Positions 1-7,958 are shown, counted from the first letter of the stretch. The stretch is DNA of 64,000 bases from Solemya velum gill symbiont (GCF_000787395.1 NZ_JRAA01000002.1:124001-188000), one strand, 5' to 3'. Made by a program: numbers and translations. The notes: a model not told the origin generated them from the sequence alone.

Positions 1-263
1 TCCTCGCACTGTTCATCCTTTCTGCTACCACACTGTTCAGCACAGTTCTTTGGTCCAAGTTTGCACACATGTTCTTCAAGCCAGCTGCTGCATTCCAGAA
101 GCGTATGACCAAGCTTGACGGCTCGCAGGAAAACCTGCCTGATCTTGGTGATCTGACCGATCCTGAGCTGCAGGCACGCTATCCGGACATCCCCGAATAC
201 ATGGGCACCAACCCACCTAACATGGGTCCTGGTATCAAAAGCGAAGCCCCACAACACTATTAA
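1..263 (+). CDS. aprM: AprM-like membrane subunit, C-terminal part (5' end outside window)
   Basis: The open frame runs in from the left edge (first full codon at base 3), so only the last 86 residues are visible. They begin with a hydrophobic segment (LALFILSATTLFSTVLW) followed by a basic stretch and a hydrophilic, proline-rich tail of about 50 residues that ends GIKSEAPQHY. A membrane protein directly upstream of aprBA, with an 18-base gap and a good ribosome site for aprB, fits AprM, the proposed membrane anchor and electron acceptor of APS reductase in sulfur oxidisers that use it in place of QmoABC. The in-frame ATG at 69 is internal to this protein and not its start. Identity rests mostly on context because the bulk of the protein is missing. 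Confidence 0.72.
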   Translation, partial: LALFILSATTLFSTVLWSKFAHMFFKPAAAFQKRMTKLDGSQENLPDLGDLTDPELQARYPDIPEYMGTNPPNMGPGIKSEAPQHY

Positions 264-281
264 TAGTTAAGGAGAAACGAG

Positions 282-764
282 ATGCCAACTTTCGTATATA
301 TGACACGTTGTGATGGTTGTGGACATTGCGTTGATATCTGCCCTTCAGACATCATGCATATCGACCCGACTTACCGTCGTGCTTACAACATCGAACCAAA
401 CATGTGCTGGGAGTGCTATTCATGTGTAAAAGCCTGCCCTCACCACGCGATTGACGTTCGTGGTTATGCAGACTTCGCACCGCTGGGTCACTCAGTACGT
501 GTAATCCGTGATGAAGAGAAAGGTGTAATCGCCTGGCGTATCAAATCACGTAACGGTGAAAATGACCTGAACCTGCTGGCTCCTATTACGACCAAGCCAT
601 GGAGAGAGCACATTCCTCAGCTGGCTGATGCGCCTGCTCCCAGCCAGGAAATGCGTGACAGTCAGTTACTGTTCAACGAGCCAAAATACATCCGTATGGA
701 TGATGGCGATATTCATACTTTGGAGTCTAATGGACTGCATATGGAAAAAGGGGTGTACTACTAA
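282..764 (+). CDS. aprB: Adenylylsulfate (APS) reductase, beta subunit
   Basis: This is the iron-sulfur subunit of dissimilatory APS reductase, which in sulfur oxidisers works in the direction sulfite + AMP to APS and hands electrons to the membrane partner. Two 4Fe-4S clusters are visible: C10-x2-C13-x2-C16-x3-C20 and C42-x2-C45-x2-C48-x3-C52, followed by the C-terminal extension that wraps around AprA. Length (160 aa) is normal for the family. AAGGAG lies just upstream of the ATG. The TAA stop shares one base with the aprA start (TAATG), so the two subunits are translationally coupled. Confidence 0.97.
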   Translation: MPTFVYMTRCDGCGHCVDICPSDIMHIDPTYRRAYNIEPNMCWECYSCVKACPHHAIDVRGYADFAPLGHSVRVIRDEEKGVIAWRIKSRNGENDLNLLAPITTKPWREHIPQLADAPAPSQEMRDSQLLFNEPKYIRMDDGDIHTLESNGLHMEKGVYY

Positions 765-2668
765 TGGCTAAAACAATTGTTGAAGACAATATTGATGTTC
801 TCGTAGCCGGTGCCGGCCTTGGCGGTACAGGTGCTGCCTGGGAAGCTCGCTACTGGGGCAAAGACAAGAAGATCGTTGTTGCTGAAAAAGCAAACATTGA
901 CCGTTCCGGTGCTGTTGCACAGGGTCTCTACGCGATCAACTGCTACATGGGTACCCGCTTCGGTGAGAACAACCCTGAAGATCACGTTCGTTACGCTCGT
1001 ATCGACCTGATGGGCATGGTTCGTGAAGACCTGCTGTTTGACATGGCTCGCCACGTTGACTCGGCTGTTCACCAGTTCGAAGAATGGGGCATGCCAATCA
1101 TGCGTGATCCTAAGTCCGGCTCTTACCTGCGTGAAGGCCGCTGGCAGATCATGATCCACGGTGAATCCTACAAGCCTCTCGTTGCTGCGGCAGCGAAGAA
1201 GTCAGCTGACAAGGTTTACAACCGTATCTGTGTTACCCACCTGCTGATGGATGACGCCAAGGAAAACCGCGTAGCAGGTGCCGTTGGTTTCAACGTACGT
1301 ACTGGTGATTACCACGTATTCAAGTCCAAGACTGTTGTCGTTGGTGCTGGTGGTGCTTCAAACATCTTCAAGCCACGTTCAGTTGGTGAAGGTGCCGGTC
1401 GTGTATGGTATGCGCCATGGTCTTCCGGTTCAGCTTACGGCCTGATGATCCAGGCTGGTGCAAAGATGACCCAGATGGAAAACCGTATCGTACTGGCTCG
1501 TTTCAAAGACGGTTACGGCCCTGTTGGTGCTTACTTCCTGCATCTGAAAACCTACACTCAGAACTGTGATGGTGAAGAGTATGAATCAAAGTGGTTCCCT
1601 GCCCTGCAGGAAATGGTAGGCAAGGAATACCTCGACGTTGAAGCTTCACACGTTTCTCACCGTCCGATTCCTACCTGTCTGCGTAACCACGCATTCATCA
1701 ACGAGGTAGCATCTGGTAAAGGTCCTATCCACATGGTTACCATGGAAGCGTTCCAGGATCCGCATCTCGAAGAGATCGGTTGGCACAACTTCCTCGGCAT
1801 GACTGTTGGTCAGGCTGTACTGTGGGCTGCTACAGACGTTAACCCCAAGTACGAAAACCCTGAGCTGACTACTTCTGAGCCATACGTTATGGGTTCACAC
1901 GCTACAGGTTGTGGCGCATGGTGTTCCGGTCCTGAAGATATCTCACCTGATGAGTACTTCTGGGGCTACAACCGTATGACTACCGTTGAAGGCCTGTTCG
2001 GTGCTGGTGACGCTGTTGGTGGTACTCCACACGCATTCTCTTCAGGTTCATTCACTGAAGGTCGTCTGGCTGCTAAAGCTGCATGTAAGTACATCGACGA
2101 TGGTAAAGCTGAAGGCATTAATGTTTCACAGGAGCAGATCGATCGCCGCAAGGAAGAGATCTTCAAGCCTATGGAGCATTACAAGATCTACCGCAATGAA
2201 ATCGTTGCAGGTACTGTAGCGCCTAACTACATCAACCCACGTCAGGGTCTTGATCGCTTGCAGAAGCTTATGGACGAGTACGCTGGTGGTGTAACAGTTA
2301 ACTACATGACCAACGAGAAGCTGCTTCACATCGGTCTGAAGAAGATGAAGACTCTCGAAGAGGATCTTCAGAAGGTTGCTGCTGAAAACGTTCACGAACT
2401 GCTTCGTGCATGGGAACTGAAGCATCGTCAACTCGCTTCTGAGTCTGTTATGCATCACACCTTGTTCCGTAAAGAGACTCGCTGGCCTGGTTACTACTAC
2501 CGTGGTGACCACATGAAGGTTGACGATACAAACTGGCATGTACTGACAGTTTCACGTCGTGATCCTAAAACTGGCGAATACACCATGGAAAAAGCTCCTC
2601 TGTATCACCTGGTTGGAGATATCGAGGATAAAGCCCTGGCTGATATGAAAGCCAAAGAGGGTGCATAA
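764..2668 (+). CDS. aprA: Adenylylsulfate (APS) reductase, alpha subunit
   Basis: FAD-binding catalytic subunit of cytoplasmic APS reductase. The N-terminus holds the dinucleotide-binding motif VLVAGAGLGGTGAAWEA (about residues 13-29). Further on come the fumarate-reductase-type FAD region with GLFGAGDAVGGTPHAFSSGS (about residues 410-430) and a C-terminal helical domain. The 634-aa length matches the family. Codon use is strongly biased (arginine nearly always CGT, glycine GGT, asparagine AAC, phenylalanine TTC), unlike most neighbours, which suggests very high expression. The gene overlaps aprB by one base and is followed by two hairpins, so it is the last gene of the operon. Confidence 0.98.
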   Translation: MAKTIVEDNIDVLVAGAGLGGTGAAWEARYWGKDKKIVVAEKANIDRSGAVAQGLYAINCYMGTRFGENNPEDHVRYARIDLMGMVREDLLFDMARHVDSAVHQFEEWGMPIMRDPKSGSYLREGRWQIMIHGESYKPLVAAAAKKSADKVYNRICVTHLLMDDAKENRVAGAVGFNVRTGDYHVFKSKTVVVGAGGASNIFKPRSVGEGAGRVWYAPWSSGSAYGLMIQAGAKMTQMENRIVLARFKDGYGPVGAYFLHLKTYTQNCDGEEYESKWFPALQEMVGKEYLDVEASHVSHRPIPTCLRNHAFINEVASGKGPIHMVTMEAFQDPHLEEIGWHNFLGMTVGQAVLWAATDVNPKYENPELTTSEPYVMGSHATGCGAWCSGPEDISPDEYFWGYNRMTTVEGLFGAGDAVGGTPHAFSSGSFTEGRLAAKAACKYIDDGKAEGINVSQEQIDRRKEEIFKPMEHYKIYRNEIVAGTVAPNYINPRQGLDRLQKLMDEYAGGVTVNYMTNEKLLHIGLKKMKTLEEDLQKVAAENVHELLRAWELKHRQLASESVMHHTLFRKETRWPGYYYRGDHMKVDDTNWHVLTVSRRDPKTGEYTMEKAPLYHLVGDIEDKALADMKAKEGA

Positions 2669-2682
2669 AATAGCAAACGGGG

Positions 2683-2745
2683 GTCCCCTTCCGGGGACTT
2701 CTGTTTGACTTTGAAGAGGCCAATAGTATTATTGGCCTCTTTTTC
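2683..2745 (+). terminator. Double hairpin terminator after aprA
   Basis: Two stem-loops follow the aprA stop. The first is GTCCCC-TTCC-GGGGAC at 2683-2698. The second is AGAGGCCAAT (2715-2724) pairing with ATTGGCCTCT (2731-2740), followed by a run of T: a classic Rho-independent terminator. The double arrangement suits a highly expressed operon. Confidence 0.9.
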
Positions 2746-2778
2746 ATTGCATGTTAGCAAGGTAAGCAAGAGCAACAG

Positions 2779-3132
2779 ATGAATATTATTGACAAGACAG
2801 ATGAAGAGCTCCTGGAAATCGGCCTCCCCTGGTGGGAAGAGCTGATCAAGTTTTCCAACAAGGGGCAATACGGAAAATTCATCCGCAACTTCTCCTATGA
2901 CCTGCTACTGGGCCTGAATGAAGTTGAACTCGGCAAACAGTTTTCCAGAAGCGAATTGACGCGCAGTCTTTCCGAAGATTATGACTTCCTGGGTTTTATC
3001 CGCCGTGGTGAACACGTGACTCTTCTGTTCAGAGTTCGCAGCACCAAGAAAGAAGGCGAATGGCTGGGCAGAATGGTTCTCGGACACGATAAAGAGGGTG
3101 AAGTGAAGATTTTTGGTGCATCAATCTTCTAA
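2779..3132 (+). CDS. Conserved-looking protein of unknown function, 117 aa
   Basis: I do not recognise the family. The protein is soluble, has no signal peptide or membrane segment, is acidic in its first third, and contains a tryptophan pair (LPWWEELIKF, about residues 16-25) and a mixed alpha/beta-looking C-terminal half (RRGEHVTLLFRVRSTKKEGEWLG in two parts, about residues 75-97). It starts about 30 bases after the apr terminator with only a weak ribosome site, so it probably has its own promoter. It precedes the SlyD-like isomerase by 57 bases in the same direction. Confidence 0.75.
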   Translation: MNIIDKTDEELLEIGLPWWEELIKFSNKGQYGKFIRNFSYDLLLGLNEVELGKQFSRSELTRSLSEDYDFLGFIRRGEHVTLLFRVRSTKKEGEWLGRMVLGHDKEGEVKIFGASIF

Positions 3133-3189
3133 TACCCATTCGAGACAGACTGAATCGATACTTTTCATTATTATTAGAAGTAAATTTCT

Positions 3190-3705
3190 ATGAAAGAAAC
3201 CATCCAGCATGACAAATACGTCGAACTGAATTACAAGGTTCTTGACGAAAAAACCGGCCAGGTTCTATCAACAGTAGAATTCCCGATTGGTTATGTCCAT
3301 GGTGCAGACCAGGTACTCGCAACACAGGTCACCGCTCAACTTGAAGGTCGGACTGAAGGTGAGGTCATCGAGATTCCGATTGATGTAAACCTGATTTACG
3401 GTGCCCGTGATGAAGGACTCGTTTTTACTGATAACATCGAAAATGTGCCGGAAGAGTACCGCGAAATCGGTATGAAAATCCTGATGGAAAGTGAAAAAGG
3501 CGAGCCCAAGGAATTCATTGTCACGCGCATGGATGACAAGACCCTGACTATCGATGGTAACAACCCGCTATGCGGCAGAGACCTGATTTTCAAGCTTGAA
3601 ATTCTGAAAGTCCGGGAAGCTACGCCAGAAGAGATCGAGGCTGGAACAAAAGTGGTTAACGGGCCGGATATCGACCACGATCCTGACCGTATTGTTCCTA
3701 TCTGA
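3190..3705 (+). CDS. FKBP-type peptidyl-prolyl isomerase, SlyD-like
   Basis: The fold follows SlyD: an N-terminal FKBP strand region (VELNYKVLDEKTGQVLST, residues 11-28), the loop YVHGADQVL followed by the helix LEGRTEGEVIEI, an inserted flap (IF) domain of about 60 residues, then DGNNPLCGRDLIFKLEILKV and REATPEEIEAG, which closely match the SlyD C-terminal core. Canonical SlyD ends in a His/Cys-rich nickel-binding tail. Here the tail is short (DIDHDPDRIVPI) with only one histidine, so metal delivery to hydrogenase is unlikely and a folding/chaperone role is more probable. The gene is convergent with the next small gene. Confidence 0.85.
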   Translation: MKETIQHDKYVELNYKVLDEKTGQVLSTVEFPIGYVHGADQVLATQVTAQLEGRTEGEVIEIPIDVNLIYGARDEGLVFTDNIENVPEEYREIGMKILMESEKGEPKEFIVTRMDDKTLTIDGNNPLCGRDLIFKLEILKVREATPEEIEAGTKVVNGPDIDHDPDRIVPI

Positions 3706-3729
3706 CCCTGAGTCAGAATCGAGCTGAAT

Positions 3730-3747
3730 AGCCGGGAGCTCCCGGCT
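3730..3747. terminator. Perfect palindrome between convergent genes
   Basis: An 18-base perfect inverted repeat (arms AGCCGGGA / TCCCGGCT around GC) lies between the convergent SlyD-like gene and the 106-aa gene, ending on the latter's stop codon. There is no long T-run on either strand, so it may end transcription weakly in both directions or protect the 3' ends. Confidence 0.5.
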
Positions 3748-4067
3748 TACCCTTCCTTCGCATGGAACAGCTTTTTCATCACGCCCATCATCAAATCGTA
3801 GGTATACGAGTTCTCGCCGCAATGGACTAACTCGTTATCACCTTCCCTGAAGGTCAGATATGGCCTCACCTCGATGCCATCCGCATCAATCCTGGTGGTA
3901 TCATCGATAATACTGGCAACGTTGAACGTAATACTCGCCGTTGCATCTTCCAGCTGATCCCCTTCCAGGCCGGCTTCGACCAGCTTGACCATGACTGTCT
4001 GGGTAATTTCGGCAATGAAAGCCTTCTGGAGTTGTTCGTATTTTTCAGTGTCTAGAGTAAGTTCCAT
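3747..4067 (-). CDS. Protein of unknown function, 106 aa
   Basis: I do not recognise the family. It is an acidic, soluble protein with no signal peptide. The N-terminal half is predicted helical (LQKAFIAEITQTVMVKLVEA) and the C-terminal half more mixed, with one cysteine (HCGENSYTYDLM). It is transcribed convergently towards the SlyD-like gene. The 190 bases upstream, shared divergently with the 242-aa gene, hold no recognisable motif. Confidence 0.7.
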   Translation of the reverse strand: MELTLDTEKYEQLQKAFIAEITQTVMVKLVEAGLEGDQLEDATASITFNVASIIDDTTRIDADGIEVRPYLTFREGDNELVHCGENSYTYDLMMGVMKKLFHAKEG

Positions 4068-4257
4068 TTTGAACCCTTGTGGAAGCTCTTGATAAATTTG
4101 CGCAATTTTAACATATCAGGGAGATTGAAAAATCCCGCAATTTAACAGATTACGACTAATTGCCTCTCTATTCATGTACTAATTCAGCCCATTTGCGGGA
4201 CAATAGAGATGCTATTATTCCCTTATTGATCAGCAGCATTTTACGACTTCACAAATT

Positions 4258-4986
4258 ATGAGTTCACTTGTCATCGAAATACCAACCATTGCCGACCAGG
4301 CACTTGGAATAATGAAACGCGTTATCGACGAAAACGAGAAAACGCAAAAAATTACTGACCAGGCATCAGGCCCCTTGCCTCTCGCATCGGCCTTGTCAGA
4401 TTTTTTCCAGCTTGCTTCCGGTCTGGAACAGGAAGAACAAAAACCTGAAAGCGAGGCAATTTCAGAGCTAGGCCATTACACACTGGATCTGCTCGACCGC
4501 CTCGCATCCCAAATATGGCACCTGGATATCCATGACCAGCGCGACAATATGGCGCGTCTGTTTGTCTCCCTTGCGGTCTGGTTTGCACGTCATAACGCAG
4601 TACAGGATAACCTGCAGGCGACAGCAGACAGCTTTGCCATCCTGGTCAATGGAGAACAGGACTCTGATGAACTCGCCAACCTGAGTCGTTTTATTGATGA
4701 AGTGCTTGAGTCGGCCTCGGACGAAATCAAGACAGACGAGGACAAAAGCGATCCCTGGCGCCCCTGGCGAGTGCTTAATCTCAATTCAGGCGTGGCAGCC
4801 ACACGCGCCCTGGATACGCAGCTGATGCAAACCACTTTTGAACACATGGAACGCCGTCTTCCTTATGACCTGCCCGGCTTTTTTGCTGATGGGAAAAGGC
4901 AGATGGAGTCTCAGGACGTACCCGAGGAAGTGAATCAACTGATAAGCCAGTACGCAGAAAAATGGCCCTTTAATTCACCACACTAG
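4258..4986 (+). CDS. Protein of unknown function, 242 aa
   Basis: I do not recognise the family. It is a soluble, acidic, largely helical protein without signal peptide or membrane segment. The middle contains aromatic helical segments (LASQIWHLDIHDQRDNMARL), and a conserved-looking C-terminal patch (ERRLPYDLPGFFADGKRQME) resembles a binding surface rather than an enzyme site. No clear ribosome site precedes the ATG. It lies 9 bases ahead of the next small gene, so the two are probably co-transcribed. Confidence 0.75.
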   Translation: MSSLVIEIPTIADQALGIMKRVIDENEKTQKITDQASGPLPLASALSDFFQLASGLEQEEQKPESEAISELGHYTLDLLDRLASQIWHLDIHDQRDNMARLFVSLAVWFARHNAVQDNLQATADSFAILVNGEQDSDELANLSRFIDEVLESASDEIKTDEDKSDPWRPWRVLNLNSGVAATRALDTQLMQTTFEHMERRLPYDLPGFFADGKRQMESQDVPEEVNQLISQYAEKWPFNSPH

Positions 4987-4995
4987 AAAGATACT

Positions 4996-5295
4996 ATGAA
5001 ACTGGTACAAAAACATATTCTTAAAGGCACCCAGGAGTTTGAACTGCTGGATGATGAGGTGCGTGTACGCATCAAGGCCCCCTTCAAAGAGAAAGAGAAA
5101 TCGGTGCCATTGTCGATTCTGAATCCGGAACCCGTTATTGAAAATTCGCGCCTGAATTTCCATAGCCGGGTTAAATGTGGCCCGCTACTGTCGCTTTACC
5201 TGGATAAACCAAATGCCAAGGAGTTCAACGCTTTTGTGGAAGCAGTAAAAGAGAAAGCGCTGAAAGAGTACAACGCCTTCGCAGGAATCAAGTAG
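4996..5295 (+). CDS. Small protein of unknown function, 99 aa, paralogue of the 210-aa gene
   Basis: No family is recognised, but the whole protein aligns with the first 100 residues of the oppositely oriented neighbour at 5308-5940. Shared blocks include KLVQKH-LKGTQ near the start, EPVI---RL-F-SRV in the middle and LFLDKPNAKEFNAFV (LYLDKPNAKEFNAFV here) near the end, finishing with AFAG-K. It looks like a compact single domain, rich in lysine and beta-strand-like repeats. It is convergent with its paralogue, with only 12 bases between their stop codons. Confidence 0.85.
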   Translation: MKLVQKHILKGTQEFELLDDEVRVRIKAPFKEKEKSVPLSILNPEPVIENSRLNFHSRVKCGPLLSLYLDKPNAKEFNAFVEAVKEKALKEYNAFAGIK

Positions 5296-5307
5296 CCTCT
5301 GCCCTGG

Positions 5308-5940
5308 CTAAAATGAAAAAGGATCGTCCGATAGCAAGGTGGCAATATAGGGCGCATAGGTCAAAATGGCACCTTGTGTTGAGCCCAGGGCATGAAACTC
5401 ATTCAGTACTTGTGAAAGAGACTCATCACTCTGCGGGTTTGACTTAAGCGATTCGAGGGCTGTCAAAAACGGACCAATCTCTTCACCGCCAAGATGCTCC
5501 CTGAGCATATTGATGGCTTCCTCAACCCCTTCAGCCGTGATCTCCTTGTTTTTTGCGGTACGCGCAGTATCAGGCTCGTCGAATGTCGGTGGTTCTTCAA
5601 ACACATTCCCTTCCAATCCGGAAGATGTACCTGTTTTCAGCCCTGCAAACGCGCTGAATTCTTCTTGAATCTTCTGTTTCAGCAGCGCGACGAAAGCGTT
5701 GAACTCCTTGGCATTTGGTTTATCCAGGAAAAGTGACAGCAAGGCTTCATTGTTGACGCGACTGGTAAACTCAAGTCGGGATTTACTGATGACCGGCTCC
5801 TGGTTCAAAACCGTCAGCATCACTGTCAATGACTCTTCTTTCTTGAAAGGCAGTTTGATCTGGACATTGACGGTGTCATCAATGATTTCAATTGTCTGGG
5901 TTCCTTTTAAAGGGTGTTTTTGTACAAGCTTGGTGACCAT
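5308..5940 (-). CDS. Two-part protein of unknown function, 210 aa, N-terminal half shared with neighbour
   Basis: Residues 1-102 are clearly homologous to the 99-aa protein encoded tail-to-tail beside it (KLVQKH-LKGTQ, EPVI, LDKPNAKEFNAFV). Residues 103-210 are an extra region: a polar linker (SSGLEGNVFEEPPTFDEP) followed by a helical segment (AINMLREHLGGEEIGPFLTA) and an acidic end. No catalytic motif is recognised. The pair probably arose by duplication with inversion, after which one copy gained or lost the C-terminal domain. Confidence 0.85.
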   Translation of the reverse strand: MVTKLVQKHPLKGTQTIEIIDDTVNVQIKLPFKKEESLTVMLTVLNQEPVISKSRLEFTSRVNNEALLSLFLDKPNAKEFNAFVALLKQKIQEEFSAFAGLKTGTSSGLEGNVFEEPPTFDEPDTARTAKNKEITAEGVEEAINMLREHLGGEEIGPFLTALESLKSNPQSDESLSQVLNEFHALGSTQGAILTYAPYIATLLSDDPFSF

Positions 5941-5978
5941 AGTGAATCCGAATTTAATTTGTAAATGGCGGCAATTAA

Positions 5979-7031
5979 TTAACTGCTAACCAGGGAAGCT
6001 TTAAGCAGCTTTACCCATTTTCTGAAAAAAGAATCTAACCACCCTCTCCCGCTATTCGAGATGCGTGGTTTTCCACAAAACAGGCTGAAACGTTCCCTGC
6101 GTTCCGACATCCAGTCCTGTTTGTAGGCATCATTACCGGTCAGGAAGTCTATCTCCTCGACCTTGTCGGTATCAATCACATATTCCATCAGGTAACTAAT
6201 GAGAATAGTGCCTGGTGAATACCGCTTCCAGGCCTCGTCGTAAGCCAGCTTGAAGATACTCGCCTTGCCATGGACCACAAACCAGAACTGGGCTGCTGCA
6301 GGCTGCCCATCGATATAGAGAACTGCCAGCCTCAACCAGCCCGGCTTCGATAAACTGCAGGCCAGGCCTTGAATAAAATCGTCATAGAGTTCAGTCGCTT
6401 TCCAGCTCGCCTTGTAAACGGCATTGAAATCAGCGATGCCCTGCTCCAACTCCTGGTCAATAAAAAGGCGGATTTCATATCCATGCTCACGCTCAAGCTT
6501 GCGCTTTTTACGAGCTATCGTATTGCGCACCCTGGCCGGCCGCGCAGCCAGGTACTCTTCAAAAGATTGCCCATTGACCCGATAGATCCAGTTGTAGAAA
6601 CGTAATTTGAAATGGCATTCGGCTCCTGATGCTTCAATGACTCGCTGCAGGCTTTCCAGGTTGTCATCATTTTCATCCACGGGAGCCAGTCGCAATGGAT
6701 AAACCGGTAATTCAGTCAAACCTTGAACCAGGCATTCGAGAATTTCCTGTCGGTTTGTCTCTGCAAGCAGGAGACTATAGAGCGAGGAGTACAAGTGCGT
6801 GAGGATTGTCCACTGCTCACCTTCGCGCTTCATCAGTGGCAGAATAGCCAGCACATTCTGCCCATCCACGACACAGGCCAGCAACATAGTCTGGCCAGGT
6901 TCCAGAACAGTAGTGACCAGGTTCTCAAACCATGGACGGGAAAAGAAAACACTCTGCTTGCTACCCTCTGTAAAAAGGGCATTGGCACTCTCTGGCAACT
7001 GCTCCCAGTCAGCGTAACAGACAAACTCCAT
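5979..7031 (-). CDS. GNAT/FemAB-like acyltransferase (BioF2 / CelD-like)
   Basis: A 350-aa protein with the layout of CelD/BioF2-type GNAT proteins (Acetyltransf_6): N-terminal part with SVFFSRPWFENLV (about residues 27-39), and a C-terminal acyl-CoA binding core, RLAVLYIDGQPAAAQFWFV, then KLAYDEAWKRYSPGTIL and a final EIDFLTGNDAYKQDW. In known members this last block binds the donor and supports transfer to a sugar or peptidoglycan-related acceptor. The substrate cannot be deduced. The 39 bases between it and the 210-aa gene in the same direction suggest co-transcription. Confidence 0.8.
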   Translation of the reverse strand: MEFVCYADWEQLPESANALFTEGSKQSVFFSRPWFENLVTTVLEPGQTMLLACVVDGQNVLAILPLMKREGEQWTILTHLYSSLYSLLLAETNRQEILECLVQGLTELPVYPLRLAPVDENDDNLESLQRVIEASGAECHFKLRFYNWIYRVNGQSFEEYLAARPARVRNTIARKKRKLEREHGYEIRLFIDQELEQGIADFNAVYKASWKATELYDDFIQGLACSLSKPGWLRLAVLYIDGQPAAAQFWFVVHGKASIFKLAYDEAWKRYSPGTILISYLMEYVIDTDKVEEIDFLTGNDAYKQDWMSERRERFSLFCGKPRISNSGRGWLDSFFRKWVKLLKASLVSS

Positions 7032-7063
7032 CTCTGATCAGTCCAACTGGTGCAATAATCGGG

Positions 7064-7414
7064 CTAGTTAGCCTTGTCGCTACCACCTTCACCAGGATCG
7101 CCTTGCATCTCAAGCATCTCTGATATTTCCAGCGTGCCTTTGATCTCCAGAAATGGACAGTCGCGTGCAGCAGTCAGTGCTTCTTCCATAGAGCCCATTC
7201 TGATGATGCTAAGGCCCGACATGCCTGTCGTTGTTCCAAGCTCGGTCTTGCCATCAGGGTGAACTGTATGGGTATCTTTGAAGGGTATCGCAGCACTCAC
7301 TACTGCATCCCCGAGTGAAGCCAGCCACTTTTGGTATCTTTCAAAATGCTTTTGCCCTTCTCCCGGGCTGGACGGGAGCTCTCCTCCCAGGTAAAAGACC
7401 ATGTACTGTGGCAT
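7064..7414 (-). CDS. YCII-family protein
   Basis: A 116-aa protein matching the YCII/DGPF fold: it opens with MPQYMVFYLGG, has a central alpha-helix (HFERYQKWLASLGDAV) and ends with the typical GLSIIRMGSMEEALTAARDCPFLE segment, where the acidic and histidine residues of the family's putative active site lie. Members are often misnamed DNA-binding or transcription proteins; no biochemical role is established for this subgroup. It lies 32 bases upstream of the acyltransferase gene, in the same direction. Confidence 0.82.
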   Translation of the reverse strand: MPQYMVFYLGGELPSSPGEGQKHFERYQKWLASLGDAVVSAAIPFKDTHTVHPDGKTELGTTTGMSGLSIIRMGSMEEALTAARDCPFLEIKGTLEISEMLEMQGDPGEGGSDKAN

Positions 7415-7642
7415 AGCTGACGCTCCTGTGTAAAAGGACCTTCAGATCTATAAAAACAGGTCAGAGGGCCCAAAATTTAGTAAATTCAAAAATTTACCGA
7501 ATTTTAACGGAAACGGCCTGTGTAATCAGGGAAATTTGCCATAAATAATATTGATCTGAATAGAAATATTAAGATACTCAATCATACTGGTCAGCCGAGA
7601 CATTCTGCTATAAAATTCAGTTTCTAAATTTTTATTGATGTT

Positions 7643-7688
7643 GTTGTGATCGTTATCAACTACTTACTCATGTAGTGGCAATCACAAC
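7643..7688 (+). promoter_or_regulatory. Structured leader upstream of the 53-codon gene
   Basis: GTTGTGAT (7643-7650) and ATCACAAC (7681-7688) form a perfect 8-bp stem enclosing a second small stem, ACTAC (7659-7663) with GTAGT (7672-7676). The structure ends 20 bases before the ATG at 7709, just upstream of the ribosome site (AAAGGTGA). A TATAAA box at 7609-7614 could place the transcription start near 7621. The surrounding 290 bases are AT-rich and hold no other gene. A role in translation control or RNA stability is inference; it could also be a protein-binding palindrome. Confidence 0.45.
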
Positions 7689-7708
7689 TTCAAAGCAAAA
7701 GGTGATTT

Positions 7709-7870
7709 ATGAGCGAACCAGCTAAGACCAGACCTGTAGTTCCTGAAGGCAAATCCCGTTTTCTGGTAACACGTCAGAAACCAGCAAATGAAAAAGGTTT
7801 CGTCGGCTATGAAACCATCTGGGAATCTTTCCAGAAAGAAGCTGACTACCAGACTCCAAAGCGCCCATAA
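7709..7870 (+). CDS. Small basic protein of unknown function, 53 aa
   Basis: The ORF starts with ATG behind AAAGGTGA and ends TAA. It encodes a soluble, charged peptide beginning MSEPAKTRPVVPEGK and ending YQTPKRP, with one Trp and no Cys, signal peptide or membrane segment. Codon use is of the highly expressed type seen in aprA (CGT, GGT, GAA, AAA). It is a single-gene transcript: structured AT-rich leader before it and a strong bidirectional terminator 45 bases after it. I do not recognise a family. The clean expression signals make it a likely real gene despite its size. Confidence 0.72.
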   Translation: MSEPAKTRPVVPEGKSRFLVTRQKPANEKGFVGYETIWESFQKEADYQTPKRP

Positions 7871-7915
7871 GCTGGAAGTAGTCGTTCAGCCTTTAGCTGA
7901 CACAGCAGTATTAAA

Positions 7916-7952
7916 AATGAGGGTTGCCTGTAAAGGGTAACCCTCATTTTTT
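7916..7952. terminator. Bidirectional terminator between the 53-aa gene and nadC
   Basis: AATGAGGGTT (7916-7925) pairs with AACCCTCATT (7939-7948), followed by a T-run on the plus strand and, on the minus strand, by the complement of AAAAA just before the first arm. It can end transcription of the 53-codon gene and of nadC, which stops at 7959. Confidence 0.9.
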
Positions 7953-7958
7953 GTCGTA

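Noticed and set aside
69-263. A separate 64-aa gene starting at ATG 69
   Set aside because: The open frame continues to the left edge with a hydrophobic segment typical of a membrane protein, so this is the end of a longer gene (AprM-like).
761-1159. 132-codon minus-strand frame opposite aprA
   Set aside because: It lies fully antisense to aprA, whose strong codon bias keeps opposite frames open. No ribosome site and no recognisable protein features.
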